The position numbers and the translations under genes were made by a program. This document shows, in pieces, positions 8,401-16,520 of a DNA stretch of 64,000 nt. The notes beneath the pieces were generated by a model. That model did not search any database. It worked only from the letters and a program-made list of their open reading frames with translations, and had not been told where the DNA came from. Position 1 is the stretch's first letter; each line of letters starts with the position of its first letter. The stretch is from Lachnospiraceae bacterium. GTDB taxonomy: Bacteria > Bacillota > Clostridia > Lachnospirales > Lachnospiraceae. The DNA lies in the NCBI GenBank assembly GCA_017450485.1, contig JAFSTN010000042.1, forward strand, positions 62,001 through 126,000. The letters are read 5' to 3'.

Positions 8401-9964
8401 CCCCGTTCTCCATATAAACGCAATTATATCCTCGATGGTTCATTAATAACACGGCATCATCCGGTATTAACAAGTCCTCGGCTATATACATAACTACAGA
8501 GTCCGTACCAGTGATTCTGCCGGAAAGAATGTCTTTTAGATTCAGATCGTTGTATCCATCAGCATCAATACATTTGACTTCATCAAATTGTGCTATTTCA
8601 TAAAAATTGTAGTCCATAAGATGTAACTCCTGCATCCCTATGCACAGGCAGTCACAACTATGATACTCGTTAGCAAGCTCATTCCATTCAACGTCAACTG
8701 GATGAATTGCCTCAAAATAGTCATATAAAACGCCAACCCGGTTACCCATCAATGCAATACCTGATAGCAATAATATAGGAAAGGTTATCCGCCAATCATT
8801 AGTAAAAGTTTTGATAATCCATATTATAAATGCAGAGAATAAAAATAACACAGGTATATACTCAGGGGAATTATAATGATCTCTTCCCCCGTCAAGAGTA
8901 AATATGATCAGCAAATAAATAAGAGTAGAACACGCCGTAATGACCCAGGCATACCTACTATTAGTGATAGCCTCTTCCTTGCATAACTTTTTATATAGCA
9001 ACACGCATATAGCACATATGGCAAATATGAAGAGTATTAGCCGCCCCTGCCCGCTGAACCAATATTCATTGATGAAGCCAATCAGATCCCTTATTTTTTC
9101 TTTGTTCCACCCGTATATTTCTGTATGCTTTCCCTGCTGATTAAAAATCACCTGCCAAATCATCCAAGGAAATATTATAAGGACAGACATGATTCCTATC
9201 ATCCCTGTAAACAGATAATTTATAAGAGCATAAAACCTTTTCTGAATGATGAATCTGATTATCTGAACTAACGTAACACAAAATGCATAAACATAGAAAT
9301 AATTGTGAGATAAACATCCCAGGATCACACATAGTATAAACTGTATTAAGCGCTTACGGCTCCATCCGTTAATATCACTTAATATATGGATATATAGATA
9401 CCAAAAGCACATGGCTTCGAGCAATATATACATTCTAAGATTAAAGATCTGCGATACCATACCGCCTTGAATTGGAATAATAAGGATTGGCAGCGCAGCA
9501 TATATATAATTTGAATATAAGGTCTTGAACAGTAACCCAAACAGCAGGTCTATGATCAGAATACCGAGAATATTAACTATCCCAGCATACATGTTTGAAT
9601 AAGTACCGGGAAAAACAGAGCATACCGTATGAATTAACATATAATATAGCGGTGGATGAACATCAATCCTTTGATGCCAGTATACTCCTTTATAATCGAA
9701 ACGATCATAGTCGTTTACAAGATACCATTCTCTGAGTATTTCAGCGTTAAACCATCCGTTTGTATTCGGAATAGCATCTATCACTTCTTTATTAAAGAAT
9801 AGTGGCGAATATGTATTATTTGCCAGAGTGTATGTGAATATCATATCTCCGGCAATACTGATATTCTTAGTGGCGGGAATTATTAAATGAAGTTGGATAC
9901 AAACAGAAATTATTACAAGTAATATTTGAAAAAATCCACCGAACTTACTGCAGTTTGATATCAT
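8393..9964 (-). CDS. GT-C fold membrane glycosyltransferase (GT39/ArnT-like)
   Basis: A 523-residue polytopic protein with about ten membrane helices. A large first external loop ends in IDVHPPLYYMLIH, the acidic-xxx-PPLYY pattern typical of polyprenyl-phosphate-sugar-dependent GT-C enzymes. Such proteins move a sugar from a lipid carrier to a surface protein, lipid or polymer on the outer face. The acceptor cannot be told. TAGGAGCAGCGC precedes the ATG. The gene is divergent from an XRE regulator, with two operator-like repeats in the 83-nt gap, so repression by that regulator is likely. Composition is clearly more AT-rich than the flanking operons, suggesting recent acquisition. Confidence 0.8.
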   Translation of the reverse strand: MISNCSKFGGFFQILLVIISVCIQLHLIIPATKNISIAGDMIFTYTLANNTYSPLFFNKEVIDAIPNTNGWFNAEILREWYLVNDYDRFDYKGVYWHQRIDVHPPLYYMLIHTVCSVFPGTYSNMYAGIVNILGILIIDLLFGLLFKTLYSNYIYAALPILIIPIQGGMVSQIFNLRMYILLEAMCFWYLYIHILSDINGWSRKRLIQFILCVILGCLSHNYFYVYAFCVTLVQIIRFIIQKRFYALINYLFTGMIGIMSVLIIFPWMIWQVIFNQQGKHTEIYGWNKEKIRDLIGFINEYWFSGQGRLILFIFAICAICVLLYKKLCKEEAITNSRYAWVITACSTLIYLLIIFTLDGGRDHYNSPEYIPVLFLFSAFIIWIIKTFTNDWRITFPILLLSGIALMGNRVGVLYDYFEAIHPVDVEWNELANEYHSCDCLCIGMQELHLMDYNFYEIAQFDEVKCIDADGYNDLNLKDILSGRITGTDSVVMYIAEDLLIPDDAVLLMNHRGYNCVYMENGDE

Positions 9965-9981
9965 GCGCTGCTCCTACGTTG

Positions 9982-10004
9982 AAATATCCCAAATTGGGAT
10001 ATTT
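9982..10004. promoter_or_regulatory. operator 1: perfect inverted repeat between GT-C gene and XRE gene
   Basis: An 11-bp inverted repeat around a single central base, with core TATCCCAAATTGGGATA. It starts 18 nt upstream of the glycosyltransferase ATG and lies upstream of the XRE ATG. Its symmetry and position are those of an XRE-family repressor site. Binding by the adjacent regulator is inferred. Confidence 0.7.
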
Positions 10005-10010
10005 TGAATA

Positions 10011-10025
10011 TACCAATTTGGGATA
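10011..10025. promoter_or_regulatory. operator 2: imperfect copy of the same repeat
   Basis: TACCAATTTGGGATA is the reverse-orientation copy of the operator 1 core with one changed base. Its centre is about 25 bp from the first centre, allowing cooperative binding of two dimers across the divergent promoter region. Confidence 0.6.
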
Positions 10026-10047
10026 ATGGCGTCAAGGAGCTAACTGT

Positions 10048-10260
10048 ATGGAGTTTCGATTAAAACAGTTACGTAAAAGCAGACATATATCTCAAATTCA
10101 TTTAGCAATGGAATTGGGAATGACACAGAATTCAATAAGTCGTTTTGAAACCGGCACCAGAAGACCGGATTATGATACTTTGATATGTTTTGCTGACTAT
10201 TTCGATGTTTCTATAGACTACCTGGTTGGTCGTACTGATATTCCTGATCTAAATAAATAA
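10048..10260 (+). CDS. XRE-family helix-turn-helix transcriptional regulator
   Basis: A 70-residue single-domain regulator that is essentially all HTH. The recognition region reads ISQIHLAMELGMTQNSISRFETGTRRP, followed by the family ending DYFDVSIDYLVGRTD. There is no ligand or protease domain, so it probably acts as a simple dimeric repressor of the lambda Cro/SinR type. AAGGAGCTAACTGT precedes the ATG. Two matching inverted repeats lie just upstream between it and the divergent glycosyltransferase gene, implying autoregulation and control of that gene (inference). A bidirectional terminator follows. Confidence 0.9.
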   Translation: MEFRLKQLRKSRHISQIHLAMELGMTQNSISRFETGTRRPDYDTLICFADYFDVSIDYLVGRTDIPDLNK

Positions 10261-10332
10261 AGCCTGTGTCGGAATTAGAACACTTCCTCCTTTCTATGGA
10301 TACTCAAGAATACTCAAAATTTCAAAACAAAT

Positions 10333-10376
10333 AAAAAGCTGTAACCATTGAAAATTCAACGATTACAGCCTTTTTA
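10333..10376. terminator. bidirectional terminator between XRE gene and tRNA-Arg
   Basis: A stem of about 16 bp (AGCTGTAACCATTGAA paired with its near-complement, one wobble and one bulge) is flanked by A5 on the left and T5 on the right. It can stop both the plus-strand XRE transcript and the minus-strand tRNA transcript. Confidence 0.75.
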
Positions 10377-10380
10377 TTCG

Positions 10381-10454
10381 CGTGCGTGAGAGGATTCGAA
10401 CCCCCGACACCTTGGTCCGTAGCCAAGTGCTCTATCCAGCTGAGCTACACACAC
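10381..10454 (-). tRNA. tRNA-Arg (anticodon ACG)
   Basis: A complete 74-nt cloverleaf on the minus strand. The acceptor stem GTGTGTG pairs with CACGCAC through one G-U and is followed by a G discriminator. The D arm is GCTCAGCTGGATAGAGC. The anticodon stem CTTGG/CCAAG encloses loop CTACGGA, giving anticodon ACG, read as inosine for CGN arginine codons. The T arm is GGGGGTTCGAATCCTCT. No CCA is encoded. A decayed tandem copy lies immediately upstream and both share a strong promoter. Confidence 0.95.
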
Positions 10455-10470
10455 GTATATCTATGTTAAG

Positions 10471-10543
10471 TCCCCGACACCTTGGTCCGTAGCCAGGTGC
10501 TCTATTGGACCAGCTGTGCTGGTCCGGCTGAGACTACACACAC
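10471..10543 (-). pseudogene. truncated tandem tRNA-Arg copy with an extra D-arm hairpin
   Basis: This repeats the intact tRNA-Arg from its 5-prime flank (GATATAC) through the acceptor strand, D arm and anticodon arm, including the ACG loop, then stops after CGGGG: the T arm and 3-prime acceptor strand are missing. The D arm is expanded by an 8-bp hairpin with a 3-nt loop (plus-strand 10507-10525, GGACCAGC and GCTGGTCC). One anticodon-stem pair is broken (C against A). It should not make a functional tRNA, yet it is transcribed ahead of the real one. Confidence 0.8.
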
Positions 10544-10582
10544 GTATATCATTTCGATCGCATTTTCGCAACCGCAACGATT

Positions 10583-10611
10583 ATTTTATGGCACCACATC
10601 ATTTTTGTCAA
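10583..10611 (-). promoter_or_regulatory. strong sigma-A promoter for the tRNA-Arg unit
   Basis: Minus-strand -35 TTGACA (10606-10611) and -10 TAAAAT (10583-10588) are separated by 17 nt. Predicted transcription starts near 10576, about 33 nt before the tRNA-like copy and 120 nt before the intact tRNA. It abuts the stop of the DUF4352 gene. Confidence 0.8.
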
Positions 10612-11637
10612 CTACCAGTCTAAATCTATCACGATACCCGGCCCTTTGTAGCCGTAATCATCCAGTTCCATCTCGATATAGTTGCTGTCGTTATTTAGAC
10701 CCAGCGCCATCTGTCCCGAAGTCTTGTGTCCCGGTGTGATCGAGTGCGGATACTCATATGAGATGGGATAATCATCCATGGAATGTCCGTCGGCGTCATA
10801 GAATTCGAAATCATTCGAACCCATATACAGCTTGTCATTATAGTAATTATCATACTCCACGACGTATGAGATATTCTCATATTCATAATCTATCAGGACC
10901 ACTCTGTCGGGATCGGAGTCTGCATACTGATTACGCTCCGAAGTCTCGGATACGCCCTTGATCGTGAACGAATACTCTCCGTTGTCGGTCTGCACCGTTA
11001 CCGTATCTCCGACAGAGTAATGCAGCTTCTCCTTTACCTTGGACGTATCGGTACCGGTCTGGGACTGAGTCTGAGGAACCACTATATCGTCATAGTCATA
11101 GTCATAATCCTGTGTCACCGCTACGGGTTCATCCTCGAGCAGGCCCGAAAGTCCCCCGTTTTCTTTCCACTCATTAAAAGCGAAACCATACACCAGCATG
11201 GTCAGCAGAAATCCTACCGAGGCAACGGATATGGCAGCTATGCCGAGCCCCTTTTTAAACCTGTTTTTATTGATCGATATGGCTCCCAGTATTATCGCTA
11301 CCAGATCCAATAAAAGCCCCAGCCCAAACCATCCGGTTATAAAGCCGCCTATACTTAATCCCAGTGCGGCAGCACCGAGATTCCTGGCTGTCCGATACTC
11401 TTCTTCATAGTAATCATCCAGACTCGAATCATATGGCCGCGGTTGATAAGCAGTCTCGGCATTGTACTGAGGCTGATATGCGGTCTCGGTTGTATATTGA
11501 GGCTGATATGCAGTCTCCGTATTATACTGCGGCTGCACTTCCCTGTACTGCTGTGTCGCAGGGCCCTGAGCCTGCATCTCCACTTCTTTATACTCCTGCG
11601 CTGCGGCAGCCTGCATGGATTGGTTCTTACTGTCCAT
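10612..11637 (-). CDS. DUF4190/DUF4352-like membrane-anchored protein with Gln/Tyr repeats
   Basis: A 341-residue protein. The N-terminus (1-75) is low-complexity, with three exact-length 10-residue repeats of the type QYNTETAYQP. A two-helix membrane region follows (about 88-165, AALGLSIGGFITGWFGLGLLL and on), then an acidic YDYDYDD linker and an extracytoplasmic beta-rich domain (about 205-341) of the DUF4352 kind (HYSVGDTVTVQTDNGEYSFTIKG). Such proteins are common surface proteins of Firmicutes without a defined activity. AAGGAAATAACAG gives the start; the SD overlaps the end of the GH115 gene, so it is co-transcribed with the xylan genes. Confidence 0.75.
   Translation of the reverse strand: MDSKNQSMQAAAAQEYKEVEMQAQGPATQQYREVQPQYNTETAYQPQYTTETAYQPQYNAETAYQPRPYDSSLDDYYEEEYRTARNLGAAALGLSIGGFITGWFGLGLLLDLVAIILGAISINKNRFKKGLGIAAISVASVGFLLTMLVYGFAFNEWKENGGLSGLLEDEPVAVTQDYDYDYDDIVVPQTQSQTGTDTSKVKEKLHYSVGDTVTVQTDNGEYSFTIKGVSETSERNQYADSDPDRVVLIDYEYENISYVVEYDNYYNDKLYMGSNDFEFYDADGHSMDDYPISYEYPHSITPGHKTSGQMALGLNNDSNYIEMELDDYGYKGPGIVIDLDW
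11441..11530 (-). repeat. three tandem 30-bp repeats inside the DUF4352 gene
   Basis: Units at 11441-11470, 11471-11500 and 11501-11530 encode QY(N/T)(A/T)ETAYQP-type decapeptides. The copies differ by a few bases, so they are diverged rather than freshly expanded. The count could still vary between strains. Confidence 0.85.
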
Positions 11638-11640
11638 CTG

Positions 11641-14600
11641 TTATTTCCTTCCGATCCGTCCCATATATCCGTCCGCCCATTCGGTTCCGGACTTACGGAT
11701 CAATATGCGTTCGGGCACCACGCCCGGATCAACGGCATATATTGAGAGTTTATTGTCTCCGCTGTTCATCTGCATGGTCACTGTCTTACGATGTTCCTGA
11801 TCCAATGCACTTACACACCACTCCGGACAGCTGTTCTCACCACCCATGTAGTTATCTCCCACCATGGAAATGACCTGCGCGAGACCATCGTTTATCTGCA
11901 TGCCGACTCTGAGCCGGCCGCTCCCGTCAATAGGATTGGACGGAGCAGTGATCAGTGTCACATCATATGATCCGGCCTCGGGAGCATACAGGCTGTAACT
12001 TACCGAAGGTGCGTTATCTATATTGAAGTGAGCATCCACGGGATAGGCTTTGATCGCAGTCCTGTACTTACCGTAAGGACTGATCTTCACAAAACGTCCA
12101 CCGCCTGCCTCTCGTTCGGCATCCGCATCATCGGCATCGATCACCAGGCCCAATGCATCTTTACCAAGTTCACGCAGCACATTCTTCGGTATGTCACCTG
12201 TATATTTCTCCGGCATCACCGGAATAACTCTTTTCTTTACCCCCTCTTCGGGAGTATACACATCCGGACCGTATCCTGCAACCGCAACCAGTATATCTGC
12301 ATGACCGGGACCTCCCGTGATCGTGATCACGGCAGTCTTCACATCTCCGGGAGCGATGTTTGCGACAGTTCTGTCCACACTTACGGTCAGCTCGCATACG
12401 CTTCCTATTCCGGCCATCGGATCCTCACGGAGCATATCCAGTTCCAATCTGTCATCACCGGCCTGTAGCGGTTCCGACAGTGTTCCGGATATGGAAGAAA
12501 GAGATACCCATTCACATTCGGTCTGTGCCTTCCATGAGAGTTCCCCTGCTCCGCCGTTTTCTATCGTCACGGATATCTGTTCGCACGCAGGATCAATAAG
12601 ATCGACCGCATACAATGTCTGCCTTGTCCAATCCTCTCCCATCGTGTATCGATCCGAATCGGTCAGCCTTACGATCATCCTGGATTTCCTGTACGGATAC
12701 ACCAGAGTACGCAACGGATATCTTGACTCCTCTTCATTCCAATGAACGAATCCTATATGCTCAGAGCTCATGATCCCGTTCCACTTTCCTTCAGCGGTGT
12801 CATGATACATCTGAGTCAGCACACTGTCTGTCTTGAAGCATTCATCCACATAGCGTGCATAGATATTTGCAGAGGGGCATCCCATACGGGCAAGTGCCGC
12901 ATTACGTCCGGCGCTGAGCTGCATATACAGCAGGTTCGCAGTGGCACGTACGGGGAATCCCACGAGTTCCTCATAAGCATCATGAACGGGAGTATCCTCA
13001 AATGCCTTACTGAGAGCAGCAGCCCTGCGATAAAGATCCGCAGCCGTTCTCAGCATATAAGTACTCTCACCGTAATTAAACGGATGATAGGTATCAGGTT
13101 GCAACGCTTCCGGCTTACGACAAAGATTGATATATGTATAGCCGTCGATCAGTTCTCCGATCTCGTGCCTCTGATCCTCATCGGCATATCCGCCGAACTG
13201 TTCATTCACCCATTTTTCCAGATAGTCGGTCGCACTCGACATATTGGAAGCGCCCCATCTGTCATAGTCATAAGCCAGATCAAAGAAGAAGGATATCGGG
13301 AGTTCCTGAGGCTTTAAGTCACCGGTATTCACGATCCATATCTTACGCACACCGGCTTCATAAGCTTCACTCATCTGCTCCCATGTCTTCGCAAGGGTAG
13401 TGGAATTTATCCATTCATACGATATCGGGCCGCCATGGTAATCGAAGTGATAATACATTCCGAAACCGCCGTCCCGATCTCGTTCCTCCTCTGCGGGCAG
13501 ACCGCGCATATTGCCGTGATTATCCTCACACAACATGCATGTGATGCCGTTTAATCCATCCCACGTACGCAGACCGGGCGTCGACTCATCACCGAGGTAA
13601 TATTTCTCAACTTCCTTGTATATCGCTATCATACGCGGAACACGGTTCAGGTCCGGATCTACGGTCTCACGTATCAGATCATTCTGTACCTCTACGACCT
13701 CTTTGATGTAATCGATATTATCCTTGAGTGTCGCCTCGGCTCCCATGATCTCGGAATCACGTTCTCCGCGCATTCCCATCGTGATGATATTCTCCAGATG
13801 GCCGTTACGCTTAAGACCGTCACGCCAATAGTTCGTAAGTCCTTCTCTGTTACGGTCGAAGTTCCAGGCGCTTCCGTACCGGGTATCATCGCCTTTCACC
13901 ATATCCCATTCCTCGCTGTGTCTTAAGCACGGCTCATGATGTGAATTACTCATCACGATACCCATCTCATCTGCCAGCTCGGCACTCGCCATGCCCGGAC
14001 CGTCCAGTGAGAAATTGGATGTCCACATGGCCGGCCACAGGTAATTACCCTTCAGCCTGAGAATAAGCTCAAACACATGCTCATACATCCCGGCGGTGAA
14101 TCCGCCGAAATGCTCAAATGTCCAATTGCCGAATGAAGGCCACTCGTCATTTATGAAAAGCCCCCTGTACTCTACGGAAGGCTCATGAGATACGATATCA
14201 TCCGCAGCGGTGATATTCACCTTATCTCTGTGCGCGGGCACTGCATCCGCAAACCACACCCACGGACTCACACCCAGCAGTTCCGAAATATGGAAAAGCC
14301 CGTATATCGTACCGCGCTTGTCACAGCCCAGGATCACCAATGCGCTTCCGCCTGCTGCCTCTACGGTCGTAAACGAGAATACCTCACGTTTCTTACTCAC
14401 CGCGGATACATCCACGGTTCCCGCGAGGCTGTCGGCCAGTTTACTGTGCCCAAGTGTGCCCGCATATATGCATCCGGCTTTCGGTTCCGTCTGTCCGGAC
14501 TCACAGGCGATCCCAGGGCATACTTCGGTCACCAGTTTTATATCATCAGCCACTTTGGCGGCTATCCGTTTTACACCGGGCCACTCATTATCGGCCAGCA

Positions 14601-14643
14601 CTATCTTCACTTCGGGATTGTCTTTTCCCAGGATCATATTCAT
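11641..14643 (-). CDS. glycoside hydrolase family 115 (xylan alpha-1,2-glucuronidase)
   Basis: A 1000-residue GH115 enzyme, which removes (4-O-methyl)glucuronic acid side chains from xylan or its oligomers. The N-terminal GH20-like support domain is followed by the catalytic barrel, with family blocks YRGLFINDEWPSFGNWTFEHFGG and LKGNYLWPAMWTSNF at about 170-215 and DNHGNMRGLP further on. The C-terminal third carries the beta-rich accessory domain usual for the family. No signal peptide is visible, suggesting hydrolysis of imported oligosaccharides in the cytoplasm. I place the start at the ATG at 14643, which shares a base with the TGA of the esterase gene, rather than the GTG one codon earlier. 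Confidence 0.92.
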   Translation of the reverse strand: MNMILGKDNPEVKIVLADNEWPGVKRIAAKVADDIKLVTEVCPGIACESGQTEPKAGCIYAGTLGHSKLADSLAGTVDVSAVSKKREVFSFTTVEAAGGSALVILGCDKRGTIYGLFHISELLGVSPWVWFADAVPAHRDKVNITAADDIVSHEPSVEYRGLFINDEWPSFGNWTFEHFGGFTAGMYEHVFELILRLKGNYLWPAMWTSNFSLDGPGMASAELADEMGIVMSNSHHEPCLRHSEEWDMVKGDDTRYGSAWNFDRNREGLTNYWRDGLKRNGHLENIITMGMRGERDSEIMGAEATLKDNIDYIKEVVEVQNDLIRETVDPDLNRVPRMIAIYKEVEKYYLGDESTPGLRTWDGLNGITCMLCEDNHGNMRGLPAEEERDRDGGFGMYYHFDYHGGPISYEWINSTTLAKTWEQMSEAYEAGVRKIWIVNTGDLKPQELPISFFFDLAYDYDRWGASNMSSATDYLEKWVNEQFGGYADEDQRHEIGELIDGYTYINLCRKPEALQPDTYHPFNYGESTYMLRTAADLYRRAAALSKAFEDTPVHDAYEELVGFPVRATANLLYMQLSAGRNAALARMGCPSANIYARYVDECFKTDSVLTQMYHDTAEGKWNGIMSSEHIGFVHWNEEESRYPLRTLVYPYRKSRMIVRLTDSDRYTMGEDWTRQTLYAVDLIDPACEQISVTIENGGAGELSWKAQTECEWVSLSSISGTLSEPLQAGDDRLELDMLREDPMAGIGSVCELTVSVDRTVANIAPGDVKTAVITITGGPGHADILVAVAGYGPDVYTPEEGVKKRVIPVMPEKYTGDIPKNVLRELGKDALGLVIDADDADAEREAGGGRFVKISPYGKYRTAIKAYPVDAHFNIDNAPSVSYSLYAPEAGSYDVTLITAPSNPIDGSGRLRVGMQINDGLAQVISMVGDNYMGGENSCPEWCVSALDQEHRKTVTMQMNSGDNKLSIYAVDPGVVPERILIRKSGTEWADGYMGRIGRK

Positions 14644-16442
14644 CACTCCACTACACCAAATCCAAGTATCGTGAACTTCTTGTGTTCCGACCCGGATGCC
14701 ATGCCGATCGTAATGGTATGCTCCTTACATTCATCACCGTCACATATGATCACCGCATTGCAATGTGTCCACCCGATATCAAGCGGGTTATATTCCATCA
14801 CTTTGCTGCCGTCGACATTGATGACAGCGGTTCCGTATTCAGCCAGTCCGGAGTCCTTTATCACAGCCAGAATCCTGGTACAGGTACACTTCATGACAAA
14901 GGGCTCGGGAGAATCCGAAGAGCCGTCGTAGTGCCAGTTATACGGGAACTCCGGTACAGGCACTATCTCCGAATCCATCTCGACTCTCTGAAGATCATCA
15001 TCGGTCTTATCAAAACTTCCGTCGGTGAATGATACCTCGGTCGAGAGAGGATTGTCCTTTTTATCAAGAAGCTCCACACGCTCGAATCTTCCGCTCAGCA
15101 GAGGCTTTTTTTGAAGTTGCGTCTCCACCTCTTTTGTCCAGAGCTCATCATATTTCTGATACTCGCTACTCCAGTGAAGCTCGCCGTATTCTTTGAGCTC
15201 CGCTTCTCTTTCACGCATCAGTTCATTGGTAGCTTCCAGGAAGAGCGCCCTGATACAGTCACTCATCACGATATGACCGTTGTTGCTGGGGTGATACTGA
15301 TCATAGAAGTACTGATTCTTTGATATCACGCGACCCTCGGAGGGAGACAGATTGAACTGCGGTGACACGGCATCCTTCACGCTGGCCATCGGCAGGTTAT
15401 AATGCATGCCGATCGGTCCCAGACGCTCCTGCAGATTATAATCATTGGAGAATACGGCAAAAAGGAGAATGACAGCGGGATGCCAGGGCAGAGCCAGCGC
15501 CTTTCGCACCAGACTCTCATAACACTCACCCTTCGTCTCATCTCCTTCATCATTCACAGCGAACTCTATGATGATCGCATCGGGTTTCTTAGCACCGTTT
15601 CTCAGAACGTCCCTCGTAAAGCGGACCATGCCGAGCTCCGACGGGGTTCCTCCCACCCCCGCTTTTACGAGATCAACCTTGGACAGATCACCTTCACAGA
15701 ACATTTCGGCAAAAACATTTGCGAAGGTACGTGCATAACATTTCTCGTGGATCGGTATCGCACCCGCCCCCTGTGTGATCGAACCACCGATAAAGCCCAG
15801 AGTGATCTGCTGTCCTTCCGCACTCTTGGCCAGGAGTTTCTTAATCCCGTCCAGATTACCCGGATTCAGCATGCTGTGTGATATCATCATCTGATATTCA
15901 ACGGAATCTATCGCCACTGCCGTGTCTGCACTCTGCTCAGGTGCCGTGAAACCGTCATTTAAGTAAAGTCTCACATCCACTGTAGCCAGCACTCCGGGAT
16001 GATCGAATTCAAATCTGATCTGCCCCACGGTATTGTCCGTATCCAGCCAGTCTACGCCGGCCATTTCTATCACCTGTTCCTCCCCGTTTGCGGAAAAAGT
16101 ACGGCTGATAACGGTAGCGGGATCAGCGGGATCGGCGGGATACATCTGCAGCACGAATGTAACATTCTCTTTTTCCTTTACAGATACGCTCACTCCCACT
16201 GAATGAACCAGCTTGCGGAACCCTGCCGTAGTCGGCATAAGGGAGAGTATCTCATCATCGGTCACATTGCCGACAAGACGCGCGGAATCGGCGAATCGCC
16301 CGTCATTCTCGTATATGAACTGAATGCCTTTCCCGTCACGCTGCGGAGAGGCATATATATCCTTATTGTGCATTACATAGAAATATTGTCTTTTCGCCGT
16401 GGGGTCTTTCGGAGCCTTGGGGCCGCTTAACTGATCTGACAT
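14643..16442 (-). CDS. SGNH/GDSL hydrolase, probable xylan-side-chain esterase
   Basis: A 599-residue protein. After a beta-rich N-terminal region (1-200), an SGNH hydrolase domain shows all four blocks: GFIGGSITQGAG (nucleophile Ser), GVGGTPSELG, IIEFAVNDEGDE (Asn) and DQYHPSNNGH (Asp-x-x-His). A beta-rich C-terminal domain follows. No export signal is visible. In its operon with GH115 it most likely deacetylates xylo-oligosaccharides (inference from context). ATGGAGGTGATCAC precedes the start, and a near-consensus promoter sits just upstream, so this gene opens the GDSL-GH115-DUF4352 transcript. Confidence 0.85.
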   Translation of the reverse strand: MSDQLSGPKAPKDPTAKRQYFYVMHNKDIYASPQRDGKGIQFIYENDGRFADSARLVGNVTDDEILSLMPTTAGFRKLVHSVGVSVSVKEKENVTFVLQMYPADPADPATVISRTFSANGEEQVIEMAGVDWLDTDNTVGQIRFEFDHPGVLATVDVRLYLNDGFTAPEQSADTAVAIDSVEYQMMISHSMLNPGNLDGIKKLLAKSAEGQQITLGFIGGSITQGAGAIPIHEKCYARTFANVFAEMFCEGDLSKVDLVKAGVGGTPSELGMVRFTRDVLRNGAKKPDAIIIEFAVNDEGDETKGECYESLVRKALALPWHPAVILLFAVFSNDYNLQERLGPIGMHYNLPMASVKDAVSPQFNLSPSEGRVISKNQYFYDQYHPSNNGHIVMSDCIRALFLEATNELMREREAELKEYGELHWSSEYQKYDELWTKEVETQLQKKPLLSGRFERVELLDKKDNPLSTEVSFTDGSFDKTDDDLQRVEMDSEIVPVPEFPYNWHYDGSSDSPEPFVMKCTCTRILAVIKDSGLAEYGTAVINVDGSKVMEYNPLDIGWTHCNAVIICDGDECKEHTITIGMASGSEHKKFTILGFGVVE

Positions 16443-16475
16443 GTGATCACCTCCATAGATGAATTCATGGTTTTA

Positions 16476-16504
16476 ATTATATGTTCTGTACAGATGCGTT
16501 TCAA
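16476..16504 (-). promoter_or_regulatory. sigma-A promoter of the esterase-GH115 operon
   Basis: Minus-strand -35 TTGAAA (16499-16504), 17-nt spacer, -10 TATAAT (16476-16481). Predicted start near 16469, giving a leader of about 26 nt before the esterase ATG. It shows that this operon can be expressed separately from GH43 and capA. Confidence 0.75.
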
Positions 16505-16520
16505 GTCGGGGCGAAGAGGC

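Noticed and set aside
10376-10611. Integrase, transposase or CRISPR array at the tRNA-Arg locus
   Set aside because: No such gene or repeat-spacer pattern is present. Only the tRNA copy and the AT-rich patch hint at past integration.
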